Assembly (NCBI GenBank): GCA_001414485.1
Contig: LLEY01000212.1
Coordinates: forward strand, 28,502-92,501
Source of the DNA: Calycina herbarum
Taxonomy: Eukaryota > Ascomycota > Leotiomycetes > Helotiales > Pezizellaceae
Length of the DNA stretch: 64,000 nt
Direction of reading: 5' to 3'
Shown here piece by piece: positions 1 through 10,744 of this stretch. Made by a program: the position numbers and the translations under genes. The stretch's first letter is position 1; the number at the start of each line of letters is the position of its first letter. The notes under the pieces were generated by a model. The model did not search any database. It worked only from the letters and a program-made list of their open reading frames with translations, and was not told where the DNA came from.

Positions 1-1400
1 AAGCTGCTTTTATTTAATTATTAAAGTAAGACATCTAGTAATATCCTTACTTATCGAGTTTAGACTTCGTCTTCTCGAGATAGGTTAAGACTTTTCTTAG
101 AGCTATATCGTATTTACTAGCTCTAATTTAGTACTACTTAGTATATAACTTATACTTCTATAAATCTATTCCTAGCCTTTCTCTATCTTTCTAAGATTCT
201 TCTAAAGTTATCTATAGCTTAATAATCTTTGTTTCCGTCTACTACCTTATGTCCGCCTCTAATTTAGCTCGTTTCTACTATTCCTTAATCTCGCTTACTT
301 ATCTAACTGAGTAGTTTTATAGTTTATGAATTTTTAAATTAAAGCTTATACCGTCTTTAGAGCAGTATACCTGCTTAAAGTTAGCTTAAATTAAATATAT
401 ATAATTTTATATACTGTTATTTCTATGCTTCTAGTAATATACTAGTATAATTTGTCCTTTCTAACTACCTTAAATAATAGACCAATTTTATAATATAACT
501 CTTTAAGAATACCGACTAAGTAGTCGCTTATATTCTTAGAGAATAGGTGCTTCTTATTAGTTAATCTCTTCTAGATATATATATTATCAGAGCTAAGTTT
601 AAGCCTTACTTAGAATAGTTCTATTATAATCTCTAATCTATCTTCTAAAGTATATATTAGTAATAAAAGCAATAGATACTATAGACTTTACTTATATATT
701 CTAATAATTTCTCTTTATATTTTTTATTCTATTTAGATCGATTTATATTACTTAATTATTAAGCTATTATATTATAATCCTTAACTATACTACTATAGCT
801 TAGATAGAAGTCTTATATTCTAACTGAGGCTAAATCTGATAAAAACCTACGATATACCTATCTTAGGTATAGTAATCTTTAAATTAATTACTTAACCTAT
901 TAAGAGTAATAGAAGTAAAATCTTATATATCTAAGTTCTTAGATTTCATTTCTTTCCTCTATTTCTAGCTTATAATTATAGGCTGTCTAGGAGTAGAGGA
1001 TATTCTTATAAGGTACTATTTCTAGAGGCTGCTATATTTGGCTTCTATCCCTAGCTAGTTTTAGAGGTACTCTCTAGATACTACAGTTTTTAAGACTTTA
1101 CTATAATAAATAAACAGACGCTTATTCTATATTAATAAATTAAATATATAGTTAAATAATATAAGATTAATTCTTCTTATAATTAAAAAGAACCACCTCT
1201 TTTTACCTCTCTTTATAAGATATATAGAGTAGGCTATACTTATATAATATTACTATTTACTAATTCTAGATTTTACCTCTACTTATTATACTTATATACT
1301 TAACTATTATAGTAACTTAGAAGATATTACTCTTATATCTCTTATATCTCTTAGCTTTAGAGATAATAATTATAAGGAGACTATTTTTAAACAAGGTCTA
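1..1400 (-). pseudogene. RIP-degraded gene trace with C-terminal coiled coil, unrecognised
   Basis: Read on the minus strand, the first ~320 bp keep one frame interrupted only by TAG/TAA stops that fit mutated Gln or Trp codons. The trace is rich in Glu, Lys, Arg and Leu, with stretches such as KDRERLGIDL and ALRKVLTYLEKTKSKLD, so a coiled coil is likely. It runs off the start of the window, so its true C-terminus is not seen. Similar but less certain frames continue to about position 1400 and possibly 1730. I do not recognise the family. It could be an accessory gene of a transposon or an ordinary duplicated gene caught by RIP. The frame reading is seen directly; the gene status is inference. 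Confidence 0.3.
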
Positions 1401-2186
1401 AACATGGTCTTAATTAACGCGGATATCGAATTTAAAAGATCGGCTAAACTCTCTAAATAACTGCTTAGAAAGCTAGTGTTTCTCCTTAAAACCCTCGGCT
1501 TCTATTACTCTGAAATAACTCTCTTTATTTATAGTATTTTTATCTTTAATAATTGCTTTAAGTAGGTAAGATACTATTTTATACTTAGTAATAATACTCT
1601 TAGATTTAGCACCTTCTTTACCTTCTATAGAAGAAACTTCAGAGTAATATAAGCGTTTAGACTTTCCTTAAATAGCTATTATCTAAGGATTAGTAAATTT
1701 AATCTTAATATTATCTTACTAAACACTCGACACTTTACTATAAAGACAAAAGTAATCTAGATACTCGACGAGATTATACTTTAGACTAATTATCTTATCG
1801 CGAGTATTACTTCGAGTAAGAGATAAAGGTATACAGGACTGATTAGAAGTGTACGAGGGTAATAGAGGCTCTATTAGTAGAAGCTAGGTTAGATACGTCG
1901 GTATTATAGTAGGCGTTAGTAGACTCGATATTATACTATATTATTATAAGTTAGCTTTAAGATTATATTTTTACAACTCCTCTAAGAGTATATAATAAGC
2001 ATAGGTATAAGATTTAAGTATAAAGAGTAAATTTCGCCTAATAATACTCTACTAATAGAAGTAGCTTTAAATAGGATATATTTACTCTCTATTAGCTTTA
2101 AACAACTTCTTTATTATTCTAGGATAGTGAGATCGTTTATTTAGTAATTATAATTCTTTAATAGATTAATATCCTTTTTTATAGAC
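1400..2186. other. RIP-degraded AT-rich stretch, nothing assignable
   Basis: AT-rich sequence dense in TTAG, CTAG and TATA. No stable frame or repeat boundary could be recognised up to the TA dinucleotide at 2187-2188, where element E1 starts. Confidence 0.4.
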
Positions 2187-2188
2187 TA

Positions 2189-2216
2189 ACGTCTATCTAT
2201 ACGTAACGAGAAACCA
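2189..2216 (+). repeat. E1 left terminal inverted repeat
   Basis: 28 bp starting ACGTCTATCTATACGTAACG, next to TA. Perfect inverted match to 10715-10742; similarity drops quickly further in. Confidence 0.75.
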
Positions 2217-2739
2217 TCTATAGCGAAAAAAGTAAAAGAGTAAAAGCTTATACTCGAGCTACTTTTAATATATATTATTAGAATTAATACTATTATATTC
2301 TATAACTAATTCTCTATTAGTAGTCGATTTATAGTAGTAAAATATTACGTTATAGCAAGCTGGTAGATTATGCCGTTAATAGCGTCGGAAAGTCGTATTA
2401 GCGTTCTCTCTACTCTATTATAACGATTAGCTAATCTCTAGCTTTCGACGCTTTCGTAAGAAACTTAATCTTAAGAAGAATATATTCTCTAAGTTTTAAG
2501 ATATAAAGCATAAGATAATCGGGTTACCGAGTTTATCTAAATAGAAGAGAAAAAGGCAAAAGTGTACTAAGTATATTAGCGAGCTCCTAGCTTAGCTAAT
2601 ATAATACTTTTAGTTATACTACTTATAAAATATAGTATTCCTATATATTTAACTATATATTAGTAATTTATAAAATTTTAGTAAATAATAGAATATTCTT
2701 CTAGAAGTTTCGATAGAGTACTACGTAATAATTTTAGTT

Positions 2740-4800
2740 AGCTAGTAGAAGTTATTATACCCGCCTATTCTCTACTATTCTCTCTTTAATCTATTAATCG
2801 ACAAGTTACTATAACCGATCGTACTAGTCGAGCTCTTATAGAGAGCGATCTGCTAGGAGAGCCTTGAATATACGATGTTATATTAAAACGAAGTAGTATT
2901 CCTATCTCTACTCTGAATTATCGTATACGCGAGCGACTATTAATCGAAGCTAAGGTTCGAGACCAACTGTATCTTAGACCTCTAGAAGAGGAGGCTCTTA
3001 TAAATCATTTGATATTAGAGGCTAACCTTAGAAACCCTGTTCTAATAAAGTTTTTAGCTTCTCTTATCTTTATTATTACCTACTAGCGTTCTACGATAAA
3101 TAATAAAGCGATTAAGCCTTTAAATAAGAACTAGGCTTAAGGCTTTTAGAAGCGTTACCTAGAGCTTAAATCTAGAAGAGTATAAGCGATAGACTAGAAG
3201 CGTTACGAGAATAATATATATAATAAGATTATTTATTAGTTTAATATAATTAAGAAGGTATTATAAGATCTAGCTATCTTACTAGAGAATGTCTATAACA
3301 TAGACGAGATAGAAGTTATATTATATATACTCGGCTCTGTTAAAGTTCTTATAAGTAAAAACGATCTGCGAGATTATAGAGGTGCGGCTATTAAGCGTAC
3401 GATAGTAACTACTATCGAGTATATAAGTGTAAACAGTAGGTTCTTATTACTAATAATTATTTAGCTCGCTACTATCTATCGAAGCAACTAGACCACGTTT
3501 CCTACCCTCGGGTAGTACTATACGTGCTCTAAATCTAAATATATAGATTCAAAGATTAGCTTTAAGTAGCTTAAGCGTGTATTTAATTCCTAAACTAAAC
3601 AACAGGTAAACGAGAAGCTACGTATACTAATATATAACAGCTTTAAGATATACGAGACTCTTGAAATTCTAGAGTTTTGTTTTAAAAATAATATTATTCT
3701 TTGTCGCCTGCTCTCTTATATCTTCTATAAGCTCTAGCTTTATAATATTAGAGTTTTCGTACTACTAAAGGCTACGTATTATAACAAAGTTAAACGACTA
3801 TATCGAGGAGGCGTAAACATAGTCGGTAAAGAATATTTCACTCTTCTATATAGCTCTATAAGAGATAAGGCGTTTTCGAAGAGAAATATCACTAGCGCCT
3901 AGGCTATAACTAGTTTGTTTCCGCTTAACCGAGATAGCGTTCTTAGGTATACTTTAAAACCTCCTACTTAACTGGTTATACCGAGATCGGATAAGATAAG
4001 AATAGATTCTAGTCTAATAGACGAAGTACTATAAACGCCTATAACACTAGTATTAGCAGAAGCTTTTATATTATTATATAGTATAATCTAATAGAACACT
4101 TCTAATAAGAAGTATATAACTCGGGTATAGAGGTATATATAGAAACTTACTAATACCGGCTAGAAAGCTATTACTTACTATACTCTCCTCGAATATAAAA
4201 AGCAGCTATTAAAGAAAATAAATAACGAAGCTAAAGTTCGTAAATCGACTAAGTTAACCGTGCTTAGAAAGAGCTAGAAAAGGGTAATAAGCTTTAAGAA
4301 TATCGAGGTAGCATAAGCAGCGCGTACTACGAAGGATATTATTAAAGTTAAGGAAAAACGTGGCCGGAAGTGTAAAAGTGATTAAGGTAAGCCTAAGCCT
4401 AAGCTAGAACCAGAGTTGAAGCTAGAGCTAGAAACAGAACTAGAGCCAGAGCTAGAGCTAGAGCTAGAAATAGTACGTGCTACGAAAAAGACTAGAAAGA
4501 GTACTAGGAGACGTACTTCGAAGCGTACGAGTATTATAGAGACAGATCTACTAGAACCAACGCTAGAGCTAGAGCTAGTAAAATTAACTTAGGATATCTC
4601 TCTAGTAGTATAGAGCGTACTAGTTACGTAGATGTATTAAAGTATAGGTTATAGAAGACAACTCTATATATTATTATAAGAAGAGTAGACAGTTGTTACT
4701 TATTATTCGTTTCGAATTAGATTTCTTATAACAGAATCGCGTACGCGCTAGATCGCTGTAAAAGTGTTAAACTAAGTTAATTAGTATATATAGTATAATA
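2740..4800 (+). pseudogene. Pogo/CENP-B-type DDE transposase, RIP-degraded
   Basis: In one plus-strand frame the degraded translation shows an N-terminal helix-turn-helix region (RERLLIEAKVRDQLYLRPLE near 2930), a stretch around the first catalytic Asp (VYNIDEIEVIL near 3290) and a VLISKNDLRDYRGAAIKRT block. Next come the second and third acidic regions, around LIYNSFKIYETLEILEFC near 3630 and a HKLQPCD-like block now read as YKL*LYNIRVF. The C-terminal tail is basic and then repetitive, alternating Glu-Leu and Lys-Pro (about 4385-4580). This order is typical of fungal pogo transposases, which act in the nucleus and cut at TA-flanked inverted repeats. Many stops sit at former Gln or Trp codons, so it is not functional. 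Its start codon is lost and both ends are approximate. It lies upstream of the NLR gene within E1. Confidence 0.75.
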
Positions 4801-5580
4801 GAAGTAATAATAAATTAACTCGTACTAAGTATTAATAGATAACTATTTTATATATATCTTAGAAGAGGCTTAGGAGCGCTTATTTCTATTGTCTCCTAAG
4901 ACGTCTCGACTTCTACTCTCTCGCTAGCTTACTACTTATATATGTCTAAGAAGTTAAACGTGAATATGCCGAGCTAGAGAGAAACGAAGAAGAGGAGGAA
5001 TAAGACTATACTAGAACAGAGCGCGCTATAGAGTATAATTCCCTAAATTTGTAGCTATTAAGTTAGTATACTCTTCTAATCTATAGTAAGTTTAAAGAGT
5101 ATTAGAGAAGAAATAGAAGGGCTTATAATTAAGAAGGTAGGTATTAAGACCTCTAAAGGATCTACGAACGCTAGTCGTCGAATTCGCATCGTTAAACAAA
5201 TTTTATAATATAACTGCTCTTAGTATTAACGCGGAGATAGAGTTATAGTATAAGATTAAATCGCGTAGTAGAATCTCTATTAGAAAGTAGTAATAACTCT
5301 GAAAATAGTAGCTTATAAAATCGGAACAGGCCTCGAACCGGAGTAACTAACGAGACTAGTTAGTATCTAAAAACCCTAGCCTTCTTACTCTCTATATCTA
5401 ACGTAATTAGAGAACAAATGTTAGTCTAATATTTAGAGCTAAATATTCGACCACGGTTAGAAAGTCAAAGCTTAGAGATTAAATCGTCGATTATACTATT
5501 TTAGTTATATACTATACGCTTTCTTTATCTTCTATCTTAGCGATATAAACATATTATACTTAATCGAGAGTAGCTTCGAA
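4800..5580. other. Region between transposase and NLR gene of E1
   Basis: RIP-mutated sequence. Around 4940-5040 one plus frame is acidic (REYAELERNEEEEEQDYTRTE) and could be the end of the transposase tail or a separate small gene. From about 5170 a less AT-rich stretch leads into the upstream cassette of the HET gene. No other feature is recognised. Confidence 0.3.
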
Positions 5581-5818
5581 TATCCTATATCCTACTCTCT
5601 ATAGCTTTCCGAATTCCTACGGTAAGCTAGTATAATTAGCAAGTCTTCCGTAGTAATACTCGTTAGTATTACTACTACTAGGCTATAGCGTAGTTAAGTA
5701 CGCTAGTATTAACGTAACGTCTCTTCTAACCTTTATCTCACTCTATATCTATACTCCTTCGACGGCTCTATAGCTACTAAGAACCCTTCCTTCTACGATC
5801 TTCGAACCTAATCGAATA

Positions 5819-8800
5819 ATACGTCTATTATATTATAACGGCGATAGCTATTTCAGCTTAACCGAGTTCTCTAAGAGCGCTATACCTGAGTATACTATAC
5901 TTTCGTATATATAGAAAGAAGAGGAGGTTACCTTTAACGACCTATAGAATAGAACCAGTATAGAGAAGGCTAGTTACGAGAAGATGCGGTTCTACGTAGA
6001 ATAGGCTTTAGTTAATAGCTTATAATACTTTTAAGTAGATATCTATTATATTAATAAATCAAATAGCGCTAAGCTTATAAAAGCTATTAACTCTATGTTT
6101 CGCTAGTACTGTATATCGACTAGATACTATATCTATCTACTAGATATGTCGAGAACAGCTGTTAATATTAATAACCTAGCCTAGGAATCGGTATTTTAGA
6201 AATCTAGATAGTTTACTCGAGGCTAGACTCTTTAAGAGCTTCTTACACCGATATCAGTTGAATTCTTCTACTGGGAATCTAAGCGGATCGGTTATAAGAG
6301 TTCTCTAGAACAGGAGATTTACGAGATTACAGGTATTCTTAGGTCGGCACTTTAGAGAACCTCTTTGTCGAAGTTTAGCGATAAGAAGCGATTTTCATAG
6401 ATTTAACCCCGCGAGACCAAAGTCGAGGAAGACAAAGCGTACTCGTTACTCGGTATTTTTAACGTCCGAATACCCCTCTGTTATAGCGAAGAGATAGCGA
6501 ATATATTTAAACGGCTTAAAGAGGAAATTAACAAGTTCAACAAGTGTCTCCGAGACTTACGCCTTAGTAATCCCTGCGATAACAAGACGTGTATTAAGAA
6601 TACTAAGAGTAGGTTACTAGAGAGCTTATACTACTAGGTCCTAGAGACCTCCGAATTTCAACGTTAGCAAGACAGCTAGCAAAGCCGACTACTATAGATT
6701 AAGAGAGATCCTAGCAAGAGTAAAATAATACTACTCTATAGTATTATCAACGAGCTAGAGAAATCAACGTCGAAGACAGATATACTATTCTATTTCTTTT
6801 ACTAGGCTACGAACTTACGAATCAACTACGTTATAGGTGTTCTATAAGAGCTACTATACTCGCTTGTTAATTAACAACCGTCGCTTATCTTATATATTTA
6901 GAAGAAGTATACTTATACCGGTAAATCTCTTTTCAAGGATATAAATACCTAGATTACGTTATCTAATATCTTTATAAGTATCTTATAAGACCCGAGCTTA
7001 AGAAGCACTTTCTTAATTATCGATACGCTTAACGAATGTCTAGTAGACTAGTCGATATTAGTAGACTTTATCGTTTAGAAGTCGTCTATATCTCCTCGTA
7101 TTAAGTAGGTAGTCTCTAGCCGTAAGTGGCTAGAAATTAAAGAACGACTAGAGTAGGCTAGACAAAAGATAAAACTATGTCTCGAGCTCGAGCTGAACCC
7201 GAAGTTCGTCTCCGCAGCTGTTCGTATCTATATTAAGTATAAGATATATTAGCTAGTAAATAAAAAGAACTACGACGATAGAACCTATAAAGCCGTTCTA
7301 TAGTATCTCGTTTCGAATATAGACGATACTTTCCTTTAGGTCGCTTTAGTATACGAAAATTTAAAGGATATACTACGATAGAGGACTTTGGCGAAGTTGA
7401 AGAATTTTCCTCCTAGCTTTAACTTACTTTACTAGCGGATGTTAAAGTAAGTCTACGAATCAGATAAGACAGATCTCTATAAGCAGATTCTTACTATTAC
7501 GTTAACCGTCTATCGACTACTTACTCTTATAGAAATCACCTCTATAATCGAGAGTCTCGTCGATATTACTAATAATTATAAGTCTTTAACAGATATTATA
7601 AGACTATATAGCTCTTTTCTATTACTTCGCGAAAACACTATCGCGTTCGTCTATTAATTAGTAAAGGATTTCTTAATATAGAAGGTAACTAGAGAGATCT
7701 TACTCTTAGATATAGGTAATATATATTATACTATCTTCTTAAGATCGGTACTAGCTATGTTAAATACACTTCGACGTAATATCTATAGATTATACACTCC
7801 TAGACTATTTATCAACTAAGTTAAGCGCTTCTATCCTAATTCTCTCGCTATAGTACGGTATTCTTATCTTTACTAGATAGATTATCTCTTCGAATATCAA
7901 CGTACTAAAGATATAATTAAAGAACGTAAGGTTAGTAGCTAGGTTTATAGCTTCCTTTACTAGAATTTCTTATACTAGCTTAAGGCGCTTAGCCTATTAG
8001 AAAGTATATTAGAAGATATAGTTATAATTAAGAAGCTCGAGGATCTTTAGATACGTTTTTAGATAGTCTTATTATTATTAGATTATCTTAATATAAATAG
8101 GTTTAATAGAAGCTCTAATCTAAGAGCGTTTTTATATAATACTAAGCGCTTTACTATATATACTCGATTAATTATTAAATAAGCGTCTCTTTAAGCGTAT
8201 TATTTAGCTCTTGTTTTTATACTAGAGAAGAGTATTATTTAAGAAGCGTTCGAGAGCTATATTCTACCTTAGATCTAGATAAAGCCTAGAGTTGAAATAT
8301 ACTAGAATACGATACTATAAACCCTCGAGGGCTATACTACTTAGGTTAGCTTAGTCGTCTTCTCCTCTAATAGTAAGTATATCGTGTCTAGGTCTTATAA
8401 CAACACCGTCTAGCGCTGGAATATAGCTATAGGACAGCAGCTACTGCTAGCTCTCGAGGGCTATACTTAATAGGTTACCTTAGTCGTCTTCTTCTCTAAT
8501 AGTAAGCAGATCGTGTCTAGGTCTTACGACAAGACCGTCTAGCGCTAGGATACAGCTACGAGACAGCAGCTACTACTAGCCCTCGAGAGCTATACTACTC
8601 TAGTTACCTTAGTCGCCTTCTCCTCTAATAGTAAGCAGATCGTGTCTAGGTCTTAGAACAAGACTGTCTAGCGCTAGAATACAGCTATAGGACAGCAGCT
8701 ACTACTAGCCCTCGAGAGCTATACTTAAGAAGTTACCTTAGTTACCTTCTCCTCTAATAGTAAGCAGATCGTGTCTAGGTCTTATAACAACACTGTCTAG

Positions 8801-9829
8801 CGCTGGGATACAGCTACGGGACAGCAGCTACTACTAGCACTCGAGGGCTATACTACTCCGGTTACCTTAGTTGCCTTCTCCTCTAATAGTAAGCAGATCG
8901 TATCTAGGTCTTAAGACAAGACTGTCCAGCGCTGGGATATAGCTACGGGACAGCAGCTACTACTAGCCCTCGAGAGCTATACTTAAGAAGTCACCTTAGT
9001 CGCCTTCTTCTCTAATAGTAAGTAGATCGTGTCTAGGTCTTAAGATAAGACCGTCTAGCGCTAGAATACAGCCACGGGACAGCAGCTACTACTAGCCCTC
9101 GAGGGCTATACTTAATAGATTAGCTTAGTTGCCTTCTCTTCTAACGGTACGTAGATCGTATCTAGGTCTTAGGATAAGACCGTCTAGCGCTGGGATATAG
9201 CTACGGGACAGCAGCTACTACTAGCCCTCGAGGGCTATACTTAATAAGTTAGCTTAGTCGCCTTCTTCTCTAACAGTAAGTAGATCGTGTCTAGGTCTTA
9301 GAATAAGACTGTCCAGCGCTGGGATACAGCTACGGGACAGCAGCTACTGCCCGCTCTCGAGGGCTATACTACTCTAGTTATCTTAGTCGTCTTCTTCTCT
9401 AACGATAAGCAGATCGTGTCTAGGTCTAACGACAAGACCGTCCGGCGCTGGGATATAGCCACAGGACAGCAGCTACTACTAGCCTTCGAGGGCTATACTT
9501 AAGAAGTCACCTTAGTCGCCTTCTCCTCTAATAGTAAGTAGATCGTGTCTAGGTCTTATAATAATACTATCCAGCGCTGGGATACAGCTACGGGACAGGA
9601 GCTACTGCCAGCCCTCGAGGGCTATACTTAAGAAGTCACCTTAGTTGCCTTCTCTCTTAATAGTAAGTATATTCTAACCTTATACGTGTCTAAGAACTAG
9701 CTAGTAGATAGTACTACTAATCTTCTCTAGCTACCTACTAGTTATAGACCTACTTATCAAGCTATATAAAGTAAAATTATTACGTTAGAACTTTTCTTAA
9801 GAGAATTATTAGTTCTTTAGTTTAAATAA
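5819..9829 (+). pseudogene. HET-NACHT-WD40 NLR gene (HNWD type), RIP-degraded copy 1
   Basis: The start ATG has become ATA at 5819. One frame then holds without net shift to the end: HET domain at about 5880-6530 (KSAIPEYTILSYIW, INKSNSAKLIKAINSMFR, FTRGQTLQELL, AYSLLGIFNVRIPLCYSE). A NACHT NTPase follows, with a worn P-loop RDPSKSKIILL at 6704, a helical linker, then 11 WD40 repeats from 8324. The tail reads LVDSTTNLL*LPTSYRPTYQAI and ends at TAA near 9827. This order is that of fungal HET-D/HET-E type proteins, which trigger vegetative incompatibility or self/non-self cell death; the WD40 part acts as sensor, NACHT oligomerises and HET executes. Dozens of TAG/TAA stops at Gln/Trp codons make it a dead copy of about 1336 codons. 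It shares its promoter region and HET part with E2, E4 and E5. Confidence 0.85.
8324..9742 (+). repeat. Tandem WD40 repeats, 11 units of exactly 129 bp
   Basis: Units start with CTCGAG(G/A)GCTATAC at 8324, 8453, 8582, 8711, 8840, 8969, 9098, 9227, 9356, 9485 and 9614. The last unit diverges after about 60 bp. Each encodes 43 residues of WD40 type (LEGY/H start, core VAFSSNSKQIVSRSYDKTV, then RWDTATGQQLLL). Units are nearly identical, as in the highly conserved sensor repeats of HNWD proteins. Codon 30 (Gln) reads TAG in most units. Confidence 0.9.
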
Positions 9830-10742
9830 TAACTTAAGCTTATAATATAGAAAATAGAATTTATACTTATTAATAAATAATATATAAAGCTCTTAATATA
9901 ATATCTCTTTTTCTTTTTTCCTCTCTTCTATCGAGGGTTCTAGAGAAGCCTAATAATTTATAGTAATTTTATAGTAGTTATTTACTTCTAGAACCTTCTA
10001 GAATAAGCTCGTAGCTAGTAATATCACCTACGTAATTAATTAGTTATACGACGTATAAAGATAAATAAAATAGCTATTTAAGCGTTATAATACTAGTACT
10101 ATAGGTAGAGGCTAACTTCGTCTACGTTATAGATAAGTCACGCGATATATAGTATAAACTATTTACAGTTAGCTAAAAATAGCGAGGTAGTCTATACTAG
10201 GACTTTTCAAAGCGAAATAATACGAAGCCGATTTTATAAGCGACTGTAAATCAGAGTTACGTATTAGTTTTTCAATCTCGAAGTTACCTAGATATTTAAG
10301 AGTATAGCTTTAGTACGCTATTCTAAAAACGGTCTACTACCTCGGCAAAAGTACTAATCTACGTAGCGAGTTTAGATAAATCTATATAGTATAGCTGCTA
10401 TAAGACTTAAAAATAATTTCAGATATAGTATTTAATATATATAACTTAGGTAATATTCTATATAGAAAGAATAAGTAAGAGAAGTACTAGAGTAGAGGTT
10501 TAAGAAAGAAACTATATTATAGACTTTAAGTAAAGATATACTATATATTAAGCTAAGAAAAGCTTATATTATTATTTTTCTTAGTAAAGAGTCTTAATAT
10601 ATTTAGAATTAACTATAGAACAATTGCTAGTATAAAATATATAGAAGTCGCCTATGTTTATTTAGCTTTTTTTTAGTTAAAAGATAAAGTATCTATAAAA
10701 TTTCTTAGTACGGGTGGTTTCTCGTTACGTATAGATAGACGT
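9830..10742. repeat. E1 right subterminal region and TIR
   Basis: From about 10250 to 10742 the reverse complement matches 40939-41430 at the left of E4, including the outer ACGTCTATC terminus. The stretch 10110-10180 is the uninterrupted version of the site where E4 holds a solo LTR. Position 10441 is the uninterrupted version of the site where E4 holds a pogo element. No coding sequence seen. Confidence 0.7.
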
Positions 10743-10744
10743 TA

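Larger units (their letters stand above)
2189..10742 (+). mobile_element. E1: pogo-like TIR element carrying transposase and HET-NACHT-WD40 gene
   Basis: The two ends are inverted copies: both read ACGTCTATCTATACGTAACG inward and continue identically to 28 bp. Each is flanked by TA (2187-2188 and 10743-10744), the target duplication expected for Tc1/mariner-pogo elements. Inside, on the same strand, lie a degraded DDE transposase of the pogo/CENP-B type and a degraded HET-NACHT-WD40 gene. About 480 bp inside the right end matches, in inverted orientation, the left end of E4. The whole element is heavily RIP-mutated. That the transposase moved this element together with the NLR gene is inference from the arrangement. 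The alternative is a solo pogo element whose TIR now brackets a later-acquired gene. Confidence 0.7.

Noticed and set aside
8324..9742. Regular repeat array resembling CRISPR or satellite
   Set aside because: No spacers; units of 129 bp encode WD40 repeats in frame with the HET and NACHT parts.
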